Positions 27,646-36,741 of a stretch of DNA of 64,000 bases are shown in pieces (positions within the stretch are counted from its first letter, which is position 1; the number at the start of each line of letters is the position of its first letter). This DNA is from Planctomycetales bacterium (GTDB lineage: Bacteria; Planctomycetota; Planctomycetia; Isosphaerales; Isosphaeraceae), in the NCBI GenBank assembly GCA_027449865.1, contig DAIDKV010000052.1, positions 1 to 64,000 of the forward strand. Direction: 5' to 3'. Below the pieces are notes generated by a model. It ran no database searches. It saw only the letters and a program-made list of their open reading frames with translations, and was not told the origin of the DNA. Position numbers and translations under genes: made by a program.

Positions 27646-28500
27646 TCAATGGTAGAGGAACATCGGGATGGGGCACTCGGCGAGCAATGTGCGGGTGGCC
27701 GAACCGAGGAAGAACTCACGGAGGACGGGCTTTCCATAAGCCCCCATCACCAGGAGCCCCGCGCCGAGGCGGCGGGCCTCGGCCAGCACGACGGACGCGG
27801 GCGAGCCGCTGGAGGCGATGGCGTGGGCCATCGCGGCCAGGCCGTGCAGGTCGAGGAAGTGTCGGGCGTGCTCGGCGTGGCGGGTGGCCTCGTCGGGGCC
27901 CTCGGCGACGCTGACGATGTGAACGCGCCCCGTCGCGCCCAGTCCGGTCGCCTCGAATGCCGAGATCGCCCGATCGGCCTGGAGGCTCCCATCATAGGCG
28001 ACGACAACCGGCCCCTCGGGCGCGGACGTCTCTGGAACGACAACGATGGGCCGGGGCGTATCCTTGAGGACCCGGCGCACGAGTCCTTCATCGGGCAGAT
28101 CCTCGCGGGCCGTGAACTCGAAGTGCGACCGCCGCGGGAGCAAAACCAGGTCGTGCGAGCGGGCCCGACGCGCGATCACCTCGTCAGGCTCGCCCTCGTC
28201 GATGACTTCCTCATGCTCGATCCCGGCCGAGGCACATCGAGCGACGAACTCGGCCGCAAGTCGATCCGCGCGCCGGCGAGCCTCGTCCATCCGGTTCTCG
28301 TAGCCGAGGTAATACACCGGGTTGACCCCCGGCCGACCCCCGACCGGCCCCAGCGGCTCAATCGCCCGGATGCCCGGTTCGTCGACAATCGCCAAACCCG
28401 TCAGCGAGGCCCCAAATCGGCGTGCCCACCGAATCGCCAGACCGGCCAGCACCTCGCCGTGCTCGGTCGTGTCCAACCCGACCAGGATGCCTCGCAGCAT
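27646..28500 (-). CDS. Universal stress protein with two UspA domains
   Basis: A 284-residue cytosolic protein. The first UspA domain (about 1-150) starts MLRGILVGLDTTEHGE; the second (about 155-284) starts GPVVVAYDGSLQADRA and ends with the nucleotide-binding pattern MGAYGKPVLREFFLGSAT (G-x2-G-x9-G-S/T) and LLAECPIPMFLYH. The first domain lacks the complete glycine motif, so ATP binding probably resides in the second. The start is the ATG at 28500 with GGGGGA upstream; the open frame continues to 28773 without coding character. Divergent from the deacetylase gene. Confidence 0.88.
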   Translation of the reverse strand: MLRGILVGLDTTEHGEVLAGLAIRWARRFGASLTGLAIVDEPGIRAIEPLGPVGGRPGVNPVYYLGYENRMDEARRRADRLAAEFVARCASAGIEHEEVIDEGEPDEVIARRARSHDLVLLPRRSHFEFTAREDLPDEGLVRRVLKDTPRPIVVVPETSAPEGPVVVAYDGSLQADRAISAFEATGLGATGRVHIVSVAEGPDEATRHAEHARHFLDLHGLAAMAHAIASSGSPASVVLAEARRLGAGLLVMGAYGKPVLREFFLGSATRTLLAECPIPMFLYH

Positions 28501-28791
28501 ATCGCCATCCCCCGAACGCTCCACCCCTCGCCAGCCCGCCTCGCTTGCGACTATACTACCGCGGGTGTGGGTCTCCGTCGCGAGCGATCCCGGCGAATCG
28601 TATCCGAGCGTATCGAGTGGACTTCGCTTAGCGAGCGTACCCCCGTCGACGCATGCCCCAGCCATCCGCGCGCAAGTTTCGATTCCAGAGGCCAGATTCG
28701 GGTGGCCAAGGACTCGATCAGAAATCGAAAGATTCGCACGGCAAATTCCAGAATACCAATTAGCAATTACCAATTAACAATTACCAAAATA

Positions 28792-29829
28792 GTGCAAGCC
28801 AAACGCGAACGCCTGGCGAGGTTGTCGAGTGGTCTGGGGGTCTTATCGCTCCTGGATCGAATGGCCGGATCGAGGCCGGGGTTAACGGTTTTCACGTATC
28901 ACCGGATCGCGGATCCGGCGTCGGATCCGTATTACGATCCGGTGATTTCCGCGACGGCCGAGGGCTTTCGGGCACAGGTCCAGGAGATTGCCCGGCGATT
29001 CCGGGTTCTCACGCTCGACGAGGCGATTGAGCGTCTTCGATCCGGCGACCACCCCGACCGCTCGGCCCTGATCACCTTCGACGACGGATACCGCGACAAC
29101 TTCGAGACCGCCGCGCCGATTCTGCGGGAGCTGGGCCTACCGGCGGCGTTCTTTCTGCCGACCGATTTCCTCGACGAGCCTGGGCTTCCCTGGTGGGACG
29201 AGGTGGCCTGGATTCTCAAACATGCGCCGGCGCGTCGATGGGAACTGCCTCGTTCCGGCGGCCTGCCTCCGCTTGCGATCGACCTGATCGACGGCCCGCG
29301 CTCCGAGGCGATCCGCGCCCTCATCGCCGCGATTCTGTCGGAGTCGGTCGAGGACGTGAACGGCTTCGTAAAAACGCTCGCCGACCGCTCCGGCGTTGCG
29401 CCCGATTCCGCCGCGATGGGCCAGGCGCTCTTCACCGACTGGGACCAGGTGCGCGCCCTGACTGGCCCCGCGACGGGCCTCGCCATCGGCTCGCACGGCC
29501 AGACGCACCGAAAGCTCGCCACGCTCGACGACGAGACCCAGTTTGCCGAGCTGGCCGGCTCGAAAACCGTGCTTCAAAACCGGCTCGACCGCCAGGTGGA
29601 GGCGATCGCCTATCCATACGGATGGCCGGGCGCCTTCAACGCGTCGACGATGGCCCTGGCCGCCCGCGCGGGGTATCGTGTCGGGTTCGCGGCGATCGAG
29701 GGGATCAACCGGCCCGGCTCGACCGACCCGTTCGCCGTCCGAAGGCTGAACGTCGGCTCGGGCGACTCGCCAACGCTGCTCCGCGCCCGATCGGCCCTCC
29801 ACGCGACACTTGGCCGTTCGGTTTTGTAG
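28792..29829 (+). CDS. Polysaccharide deacetylase (NodB / CE4 family)
   Basis: Predicted metal-dependent deacetylase or related glycan-modifying enzyme. The NodB core shows TVFTYHRI, the metal-binding TFDDGYRDN (Asp-Asp), FFLPTDFLD, and IGSHGQTHRKLATLD carrying the two metal His residues (S-H-G-x-T-H); AIAYPYGWP is the usual later motif. The start is uncertain. I take the GTG at 28792, giving 345 residues beginning with a basic helix like that of relatives, but it has no good ribosome binding site. ATG at 28861 is the alternative. Upstream, 28735-28790 contains AT-rich caattaccaattaacaatta repeats. The domain placement suggests an O-antigen or exopolysaccharide-type family. Confidence 0.85.
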   Translation: MQAKRERLARLSSGLGVLSLLDRMAGSRPGLTVFTYHRIADPASDPYYDPVISATAEGFRAQVQEIARRFRVLTLDEAIERLRSGDHPDRSALITFDDGYRDNFETAAPILRELGLPAAFFLPTDFLDEPGLPWWDEVAWILKHAPARRWELPRSGGLPPLAIDLIDGPRSEAIRALIAAILSESVEDVNGFVKTLADRSGVAPDSAAMGQALFTDWDQVRALTGPATGLAIGSHGQTHRKLATLDDETQFAELAGSKTVLQNRLDRQVEAIAYPYGWPGAFNASTMALAARAGYRVGFAAIEGINRPGSTDPFAVRRLNVGSGDSPTLLRARSALHATLGRSVL

Positions 29830-29893
29830 ACGGATCACCGGCCACGTCGCCCGGACGAAGCTCACCGGCGCTTCCGCGGCCGTGTCCCAAGGA

Positions 29894-30247
29894 TCACGCT
29901 TTCGAGAGCTGCCAGAGTCCGTTTTGAATCCCGCCGTGGAAGTAGATGGCGAAGATGCCGTGCTCGGGGATCTCCATCGCCGGATGGGCCACCACGCCGC
30001 CCCGCGCCACCGCCTCGGCGAGGGCCGCCTCGATGTCGTCCACGAGCCAGTAAGGTCGCGTCACCGGCTCCTCGGCCTCATGCAGCGGGGCCCGTACTCC
30101 CACCAGCCCGCCACCATGAAGCTCGGCCGTCCGGGCCTGGCCCAGACGCGCGTCGGGCGGACCAAATTCCACGCCATTCGCCGCGGAATAGGCCGCGCAG
30201 ACCGCCTCGACCTCTCTGGTCACGATTTCAAGGTAATGGATTCGCAC
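29894..30247 (-). CDS. VOC superfamily (glyoxalase-like) protein
   Basis: A 117-residue single-domain protein with the beta-alpha-beta-beta-beta plan of the vicinal oxygen chelate fold: IHYLEIVTREVEAVCAAYS at the start, a central AELHGGGLVGVRAP strand, and WLVDDIEAALAEAVARGG leading to GIFAIYFHGGIQNGLWQ at the end. It starts with GTG at 30247 behind GAGGAGGT. Metal ligands are not obvious (one His in IHYLE and Glu in AELHG are candidates). Substrate unknown. Confidence 0.82.
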   Translation of the reverse strand: MRIHYLEIVTREVEAVCAAYSAANGVEFGPPDARLGQARTAELHGGGLVGVRAPLHEAEEPVTRPYWLVDDIEAALAEAVARGGVVAHPAMEIPEHGIFAIYFHGGIQNGLWQLSKA

Positions 30248-30398
30248 GACGGTTCGACCTCCTCATTGTCGAGGAAACTCCTGGCTGGCCCGCCACCGGG
30301 TCCTGGCTTCGCGTCGCCAATTCAAAGACGAGGGCTGGGGCCGGCGATCCCCTCCCAAACCAGCAGCAAACCGGCCCAGCCCAGCCCTTCCATCCTTC

Positions 30399-30830
30399 TC
30401 AGCAGCGAGCCCGGAGCCACCGTTGCCATCCCAGACCCGCCACACCGACCATCCCGAGACCCAGCAAGACCAGGCCCGTCGGCTCCGGCACCGCCGCCGC
30501 CGACACCGAGAAATTCGTGTAAGTGGCCTGGATCGCGTCATTCCCCGAAAAATTTTGCAACACAAACCCGATGGACGTCAATGCCCCCGTCTCTGTCTCG
30601 GAATCGATGAGGTTGCCGTCAAAATAGCCGGAAACCGTCGATCCAACCCGCGCGATTTCAAAGGTCCCCGAGGTCGCCGCCGTCAGCGTGTATCCCTCGA
30701 GCGCACCCGATCCATTCCAGACATGATAATTCTGTGCGATCACCCCTCCGTTATTCGCATTGTGATCCGTTCCTAGCCTGTTGTCAGAATACCACGCGAG
30801 ACTGGATCTCGCGAACCGCGGCGTCCCCAC
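30399..30830 (-). pseudogene. PEP-CTERM protein, probably lacking its N-terminal half
   Basis: The C terminus is a textbook PEP-CTERM sorting tail: VPEPTGLVLLGLGMVG followed by more hydrophobic residues and a basic end, recognised by an exosortase system. The preceding 110 residues are a beta-rich extracellular segment (GGVIAQNYHVWNGSGALEGY, FGYFDGNLIDSE-like strands) of the lectin or LamG-like kind. The frame is closed by a stop at 30858-30860 and offers no signal peptide; GTG at 30830 is the first possible start and has no ribosome binding site. PEP-CTERM proteins need a signal peptide, so this is most likely a 5-prime truncated copy. Confidence 0.65.
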
Positions 30831-31397
30831 CTCGCTCGGCTCCTCAGCCGAAATGGATTAATCTGGCAATCATCGAATACTTAGTTTGGCCGGGGCCATG
30901 TTGAAAATTGGCATCGCAATCCCTTGCTTTTGCGAGAATCGCATCGTCTCTGTATTGACCTGCCCACAGGGGGATTGATAATGTCGGACGGGATCGATCA
31001 GACATCGATGAGCTGATCAGTACCGATCTGGAAGATCAAGTCCATCCGGGATTCTGAGCAGCAGGCCAGACATCCCTTGCTCGCGAAGTTCGCCGGGTCC
31101 ATGCCCGTCCAGGCGAATGACGTGATTCCGGGTTCAGAAGCCGTAGAGATCACGGTGAATGCCCGGCGACGATGATTACGGAGCCCCACTCAGGCCAGGG
31201 CCTGGTTGATCCTTGATGGGTCGACCGTCGATGGTTGCGCCCTGGCCGGAAGCGAGCGAACGCCGATCTCGTCGGATGGTCGTTCGAGGCCCGACCACAG
31301 GCCGGGCTGGCCGATCGAGTGTCCCGCCGCGCGCCGCGATGGGCGCCTGGACCGATCGTGTTTTCGGCATATATGCGAATTTGCTGAGGACCCTGGT
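30831..31397. other. Gap before the biosynthetic cluster; short palindrome near its end
   Basis: No gene that I can support. A 63-codon frame on the minus strand (30998-31189) looks slightly protein-like but has no ribosome binding site. A 10-bp palindrome GCATATATGC lies at 31367-31376, 20 bp upstream of the P450 start; it could be an operator or contribute a -10 element. No clear -35 is found. Confidence 0.3.
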
Positions 31398-32729
31398 ATG
31401 GAGACACTCCTTTGCGAGAGCGCGACGGTCGCGCTGCCGCCCGGGCCTGACTTGCCGGCCGAGCAGCAGGCCCGGCTCTGGATCGAGCGCCCGCTGGAGC
31501 TGCTCGACGCCTGCGCGGCCCGATTTGGCGACGTCTTCACGCTCGATCTGGGAGCCAACGGACCGACCGTCATGTTCGGCGATCCGGCGGCCATTCGTGA
31601 AATCTTCCGGGCGCCCGCCTCGTCGTACGAATGCCGTCCGTTCAACGAGGGCTATCGGATCGCCATGGGGGATCATGCCCTGTTCCTCCAGGATGGCGAC
31701 GAACACCGCCGGATCAAGTGCGCCGTGGCCTCGGCGCTCGACCATGCAGAAAGGGATGCGCACGCCATCGCCATCGCCCGAACCGCTTCCGAGATGCTCG
31801 ACGCGGCTCTGGGAGATAGACCACAAGCGACGGTCGCTCTCCGGCCGCTCTTCCACGAAATGGCTGTCCGGATGCTCTCGGCGCTGATCTTTGGCGAGCG
31901 CCGCGAGGCCGCCGACCGGATGGTCGCCTGGTTCCGCGAGGAGGTCTGGCGCGACACCCGGGCGTGGAAGCCGTGGGTCGGCCTGCACCGGCTTCGCCCC
32001 CGGCTCGCCGGCTGGATCACCGAAGAGCTGGAGCTTCGACGATCGTCGTCCCGCGGCGATCGCGCCCTCGACCTGCTCGACCGCCTGCTGGCCGCCCGAG
32101 ACTCCGAGGGCCAGCCACTCTCCGACGCCGAGAGCGTCGACCAGGTCCGCACGCTGACGATCACCGCCGTCGACCCGATTGCCTTCGCCCTGACCTGGCT
32201 GCTGGCGCACGTCGCCGCGGCGCCCGGCGTGCAAAACGCCGCCCGTGCCGAGGTCGAATTGGCCCTCGGCGACGCCAGAACCGCCGATCCGACCGAAATC
32301 GTCCGCCTCCCGTACCTCTCCGCGACCTGCCAGGAATTGCTCCGAATGCACCCGGTCTTGCCGACGGCCTCGGGTCGTCGGCTGACCGAGGCGAGGCAAT
32401 TCGGCAGCCACAAACTGCCCGTCGGCGCGACCGCGGCGCCTTGTGCTTACCTGGTCCACCGCCGCCCAGACCTCTACCCCGAGCCGATGACCTTCCGCCC
32501 CGAGCGGTTCCTGGAACATCGGTTCGGACTCCACGAGTACCTGCCGTTCGGCGGTGGGGCTCGGCGCTGCCTGGGCACGACGCTCGCGCCCATGTCGATG
32601 CAGATCGTTCTCGCCCTGGTCGTCTCTCGATGGAAGCTCGCCCCCGGCGCGCCGGGCGGCGCTGAGATCCGATACGGCACCCTGGTCGGCCCGCCCGAGG
32701 GGCTTACCATCCATTTCGCCCCCCGATGA
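31398..32729 (+). CDS. Cytochrome P450
   Basis: Heme monooxygenase, 443 residues, soluble bacterial type. The heme-binding loop FGGGARRCLG is at 384-393 with the cysteine ligand C391; the K-helix ExxR is E313-R316 (ELLR), followed by the FRPERF meander. The I-helix, where P450s usually have A/G-G-x-D/E-T, reads TAVDPIA: the acidic residue is kept, but the threonine that helps protonate the oxygen is replaced. It is the first gene of the lipid-type cluster and its stop lies just ahead of the acyl-AMP ligase gene, so an oxidation of the fatty chain or of the product is likely. The ATG at 31398 has GAGGA upstream. Redox partners are not encoded nearby. Confidence 0.92.
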   Translation: METLLCESATVALPPGPDLPAEQQARLWIERPLELLDACAARFGDVFTLDLGANGPTVMFGDPAAIREIFRAPASSYECRPFNEGYRIAMGDHALFLQDGDEHRRIKCAVASALDHAERDAHAIAIARTASEMLDAALGDRPQATVALRPLFHEMAVRMLSALIFGERREAADRMVAWFREEVWRDTRAWKPWVGLHRLRPRLAGWITEELELRRSSSRGDRALDLLDRLLAARDSEGQPLSDAESVDQVRTLTITAVDPIAFALTWLLAHVAAAPGVQNAARAEVELALGDARTADPTEIVRLPYLSATCQELLRMHPVLPTASGRRLTEARQFGSHKLPVGATAAPCAYLVHRRPDLYPEPMTFRPERFLEHRFGLHEYLPFGGGARRCLGTTLAPMSMQIVLALVVSRWKLAPGAPGGAEIRYGTLVGPPEGLTIHFAPR

Positions 32730-32746
32730 TCGAGGAGAATTCCATC

Positions 32747-34561
32747 ATGTTCCTCAAGGCATTTTTGGAAATCGAGCCGACGATGGCATGGACTTCCCGC
32801 TCGGCGCCGAGAACGCTGGTGGAATTGCTCCGCGGGCTGGCCGAAGATCGTCCTGATGCCCTCGCGTTCGCCGAGCTCGACGACGCCGGGCAGGTCCGCC
32901 GGCAGCTTACGTATGCCGAGCTCGACCGGCTTGCCCGTCGACTCGCGGGCCGGCTTCGGGGGTCGGCCGAGCTGGGAGCGCGGGTGCTCCTGCTATTCCC
33001 GGCCGGGCTCGACGTGTTGGCCGCATTCTTCGGCTGCCTTTACGCCGGCGCCGTCGCGATCCCCGCCCCGCCGCCCGAGGCCAGCCGGCTGAAACGCACG
33101 CTCCCCCGACTCCGCGCGATCGCCGCCAACGCCGGCGCCTCGATCGCGATCGTCGGGCCCACCATCCGCCGGCTACTCGACGGCACCCGCGACATCCCCG
33201 GCCTCGATTCGGTCCACTTCCTCTTCCTGGCGGACCTCGACGAGGGAGATGAGGACGCCTGGTTTGGGTCGGATGCCCAGCCCGAAGACCTGGCCTACCT
33301 GCAATACACCTCCGGATCGACGAACACGCCCCGGGGCGTCATGATCAGCCATCGAAACGTGATCCACCATTGTGAGTACCTTCGTCGGTGCGGCGAGTAT
33401 GACCCCCAGAGTGCCACCGTCACCTGGCTGCCGTACTTCCACGACTACGGCCTGATCGAGGGCTTGCTGGTTCCGCTCTCCAACGGAACGCCCGCCTATA
33501 TGATGTCGCCTTTTGCGTTCCTCAAGCGCCCCTCGCAGTGGCTCGAAGCCATCACCCGGCTCCGCGCGACCCACACCCAGGCACCAAACTTCGCCTACGA
33601 ACATTGCGTTCGACGAATCCGCCCCGATCAGCTCGACCGAATCGACCTGTCCTCGCTCCGATCAGCCGGCAACGGCGCCGAGCCGATCAATCCGAAGGTG
33701 CTGGAAGCGTTCCACCGAACGTTTGCCCCTCTCGGCCTGAAATGGAAGGCATGCTGCCCGGCCTACGGACTGGCCGAGGCGACGTTGATGGTCTCGTGCT
33801 CCTCGCCCTCGATCGAGCCGAAAATCGGCCGATTTCAGGCCGAGGCCCTGGCCGAGGGGCGGGTTGTCGAGGCCCCTCCGAACGCGGAAAACGTGCGCGA
33901 GGTCACAAGCTGCGGCCCGGTGGTCGGCCGGTTCGACGTCGCGATCGTCGACCCCGTGACGCGAGTCCGCCGCGGCCCCGACGAGATCGGCGAGATCTGG
34001 CTCCGCGACCCCAGCGTCGCCCTGGGCTACTGGCGTCATCACCGGGCGACCGACGAGACCTTCCGCGCCACGATCGAGGGAACCGGCGAGGGCCCCTATC
34101 TTCGCACCGGCGACCTGGGATTCCTCCGCAACGGCGAGCTTTATTTGACGGGCCGGATCAAGGACCTCATCATCGTCGCGGGAGCCAACCACGCGCCCCA
34201 GGACATCGAGTGGACGGTCGAACGGTGCGACCCCGACATCCGCCCCTCGGGCGTCGCGGCGTTCCCGATCTCGATCGATGGCGAGGAACGCCTCGCCCTC
34301 GCCGCCGAGGTCGAGCGAGGCGCCCTTCCAACCCACGCCGACACCGCCCGTCTGCTCGAAGCCATCCGACACGCCGTCGCCGAGGAACACGAGGTCTCCA
34401 TCCACGCCGCGGCCCTGCTGGCCCGTGGGAGCCTGCCGAAGACCGCCAGTGGCAAAATCCGCCGCCACGACTGCGCCCGTTTGCTCGATCCCCATTCTCC
34501 CGAAGTCCTCGCAAGCTGGGTCGCCGGCGTCACCCGCATTCAGAACATCCGCATGCCCTGA
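32747..34561 (+). CDS. Fatty-acyl-AMP ligase (FAAL)
   Basis: Activates a fatty acid as acyl-AMP and passes it to a carrier protein instead of CoA. 604 residues from the ATG at 32747, which has CGAGGAG nine bases upstream; the ATG at 32726 that overlaps the P450 stop is an alternative. The adenylation core is clear: phosphate loop YTSGSTNTPRGV from residue 187, then WLPYFHDYGLIEGLLVP from about 227 and MSPFAFLKRPSQWLEAI, two segments characteristic of FAALs. The hinge YLRTGDLGFL and a C-terminal lysine in PKTASGKIRR (the catalytic lysine of the superfamily) are present. No carrier domain is fused, fitting the separate ACP gene at 36742. Confidence 0.92.
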   Translation: MFLKAFLEIEPTMAWTSRSAPRTLVELLRGLAEDRPDALAFAELDDAGQVRRQLTYAELDRLARRLAGRLRGSAELGARVLLLFPAGLDVLAAFFGCLYAGAVAIPAPPPEASRLKRTLPRLRAIAANAGASIAIVGPTIRRLLDGTRDIPGLDSVHFLFLADLDEGDEDAWFGSDAQPEDLAYLQYTSGSTNTPRGVMISHRNVIHHCEYLRRCGEYDPQSATVTWLPYFHDYGLIEGLLVPLSNGTPAYMMSPFAFLKRPSQWLEAITRLRATHTQAPNFAYEHCVRRIRPDQLDRIDLSSLRSAGNGAEPINPKVLEAFHRTFAPLGLKWKACCPAYGLAEATLMVSCSSPSIEPKIGRFQAEALAEGRVVEAPPNAENVREVTSCGPVVGRFDVAIVDPVTRVRRGPDEIGEIWLRDPSVALGYWRHHRATDETFRATIEGTGEGPYLRTGDLGFLRNGELYLTGRIKDLIIVAGANHAPQDIEWTVERCDPDIRPSGVAAFPISIDGEERLALAAEVERGALPTHADTARLLEAIRHAVAEEHEVSIHAAALLARGSLPKTASGKIRRHDCARLLDPHSPEVLASWVAGVTRIQNIRMP

Positions 34562-34599
34562 CCCCCCCCTTATCCCACTCGCGGCAATGTGTCCTTGAA

Positions 34600-34750
34600 A
34601 CCGAAACCAATAGGTTTACGGAAAGACCTGGTTTGAGAGGCTCATAAGCTAACTTCATTGATTCAGTTAATAGACTATTTATTAATGTAAAATATTTAAA
34701 TTTTAAGTTTACAGTGATTATTATATTATTTGTTGTTATCTGAGTTAAAG
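34600..34750. promoter_or_regulatory. AT-rich island before the acyl-CoA dehydrogenase gene
   Basis: About 130 bases between 34620 and 34750 are mostly A and T (for example attaatgtaaaatatttaaa) in a GC-rich window. It splits the cluster between the acyl-AMP ligase and the dehydrogenase genes. It carries several TATA-like words but no spaced -35/-10 pair that I would name. It may be an internal promoter or a silencer-binding region. Confidence 0.4.
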
Positions 34751-34845
34751 GTTCCCCCACAAGGACGGCACGGAATGGTATCCGAAGGGCCATCGGCCCT
34801 CGGCATCAAACCAAACCTCAGCGCACCCAACGGAGGCATTCCCCC

Positions 34846-36669
34846 ATGAAACCGATTCACGCACCCGCGCCGGCGGCGGCCGAGGTAAGCCGGCGACGGG
34901 CGGACGAGTTGATCGACTGGCTAAGGGCCTACGCAGAAGCTCGGATCGACTCGCGGCTGTTCGACGAGCGACGATGTGTTCCGCCTTACGTGATCCTCGA
35001 CCTGGGCAACCAGGGTTTGCTGGGGATGCAGATCCCCGAGGCATTCGGAGGGTTAGCGCTTCGCTTCGTCGACTTCTTCCGGGTTCTGGAGCAGCTATCG
35101 GCGATCGACCTGAGCCTGGCCTCGCTGATCTTCATCCACAACGCCAATGGAATCCGGCCGATCATGGGGTATGCGACCCTGTCGAAGCGGGCCGAGTTGC
35201 TCCCGATTCTGGCGAGTGGACGCGCGCTTTCGGCGTTCTGTCTGACGGAGCCCGTGGCGGGCTCGAACCTGCCGAACCTGGAAACGACGGCCACTCCCGA
35301 CGGCCGGGGCGGCTGGCGAATCCGGGGGGCGAAGCGGTGGAATGCCTCGGGCTGGGCGGGGATCGTCAGCGTCTTCGCGCGAACGGTGGGCGAGGGAGAG
35401 CGGCTGGGACAGGTCTCCGGTTTCGTCGTTCGGCAGGGGATGCCGGGCCTTCGCGTCGGGCCGGAGAGCCTGACCATGGGCGTCCGGAGCATCATGCAAA
35501 ACGGGCTCTTTTTTGAGGATGTCGAGGTCGGTCCCGAGCACCTGCTGGGCGAGGTCGGCAAGGGAATGGAGGTCGCCGACGAGGCTCTCCTGATCGCCCG
35601 GCTCTGCATGGGCGCGATGAGCCTCGGCGGGATGAAGCGATGCGCCTCGATGATGGCCCGCTTCGCCGGCCGCCGATGGGTCTCGACCGGCCGGCTGATT
35701 GATAGCCCGATCGCCCGGGAATGGGTCGGCCGGGCGACGATCCGGATCGCGATGGTCGAGGCGCTCATGGCCCCGCTGGTCGAAACTCTCGACGCCGGCG
35801 ACTATCCGGCCGAGGAAGCCTGCATGATCGCCAAGATCGTCGCCTCGGATGCTCTCTGGGAAACCTCGGATGATCTGGTCGAGATTCTCGGCGGACGGGG
35901 ATACATGGAGAACAACCCGGCGGCGCAGATCCTCCGGGATTGCCGGATGCTCCGGATCGGAGAGGGGGCCAACGAGCTGATGACCCTCTCGGTCGGTCGA
36001 CGGGTGGATCACTCCTCCGCGCTGCACCGGCTTCTCTCGGATCGACTGGGCTCGCCCGAAATCTCGGCGGGTCTGCGCGAGGCGGCTCTCCGGGCGCGCG
36101 ATCGCTGCCTCTCGGAGACCACGATGAAGGCGCTGGGAGACCGGTCGTCAGCGCTTTCGTGGGCTTATACGTTGGCCGGCCGGGTGGCGATCCAGGGCCT
36201 GGTGCTGGCCTCGGCGCGGGCGGCGGCGGCAACGGCGAAACGGACGTGGTCGGGGCCGATGGACCTCGTCGTGGCGATGGCCGAGCGGCAGTATGCGTCG
36301 GCCTTTGAGGAGGCGGTGATGGGCCCGGCCTCCGAGCGGCTGATCATGCCGGCGCGTGCGATCCTCGAGGCGGTCGCCGGCTATTCGGCGGCCATCGGCG
36401 ACGTCGAGCAGGCTCCTCCAGGTATTGAGGAGGCGATCGACCCGCTGCTCCGCCGCGACCCGACCGGCGGCGGCTTCCCATCGATGGGCCACCTGCCCGG
36501 AAATGTCGATCCGGCCGAGGTACCGCGCGATCCGATCGCGACCGCCGGCGCGGTTGTCGAGATCGAGTCACTCACGACCGAACAGCGAAAGCGGCTGGCC
36601 GACCGGCTCCTCCGTCGCCGGGAGGGTGTCGTCACCGGCAAGGGCCCCTCGGAAACCTCTCTCCATTGA
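34846..36669 (+). CDS. Acyl-CoA dehydrogenase family protein
   Basis: FAD-dependent dehydrogenase or oxidase of 607 residues, longer than usual (about 380-400) through a C-terminal extension of about 200 residues rich in helices. The FAD-contact motif FCLTEPVAGSN starts at residue 131. The base region LGGRGYMENNPAAQILRDCR precedes E373 in IGEGANE, which matches the catalytic glutamate of acyl-CoA dehydrogenases. GGAGG precedes the start. In this setting the substrate is probably an acyl chain carried on the neighbouring ACP, giving an alpha,beta-double bond. The long tail resembles very-long-chain members that act as dimers at membranes. Confidence 0.92.
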   Translation: MKPIHAPAPAAAEVSRRRADELIDWLRAYAEARIDSRLFDERRCVPPYVILDLGNQGLLGMQIPEAFGGLALRFVDFFRVLEQLSAIDLSLASLIFIHNANGIRPIMGYATLSKRAELLPILASGRALSAFCLTEPVAGSNLPNLETTATPDGRGGWRIRGAKRWNASGWAGIVSVFARTVGEGERLGQVSGFVVRQGMPGLRVGPESLTMGVRSIMQNGLFFEDVEVGPEHLLGEVGKGMEVADEALLIARLCMGAMSLGGMKRCASMMARFAGRRWVSTGRLIDSPIAREWVGRATIRIAMVEALMAPLVETLDAGDYPAEEACMIAKIVASDALWETSDDLVEILGGRGYMENNPAAQILRDCRMLRIGEGANELMTLSVGRRVDHSSALHRLLSDRLGSPEISAGLREAALRARDRCLSETTMKALGDRSSALSWAYTLAGRVAIQGLVLASARAAAATAKRTWSGPMDLVVAMAERQYASAFEEAVMGPASERLIMPARAILEAVAGYSAAIGDVEQAPPGIEEAIDPLLRRDPTGGGFPSMGHLPGNVDPAEVPRDPIATAGAVVEIESLTTEQRKRLADRLLRRREGVVTGKGPSETSLH

Positions 36670-36741
36670 TCGAAACGCATCGATCCGGCCATTCGGAATC
36701 GCATCGAGGATCGGGCCGGACAACTCTACAGGAGACGCATC

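Noticed and set aside
27649-28791. The long plus-strand frame reaching upstream of the polysaccharide deacetylase
   Set aside because: It runs opposite the universal stress protein gene and is its shadow; the deacetylase core starts only after 28792.
30998-31189. Minus-strand frame of 63 codons in the gap before the P450 gene
   Set aside because: Slightly protein-like but without start signal or family resemblance; could be a remnant, not enough to report as a gene.
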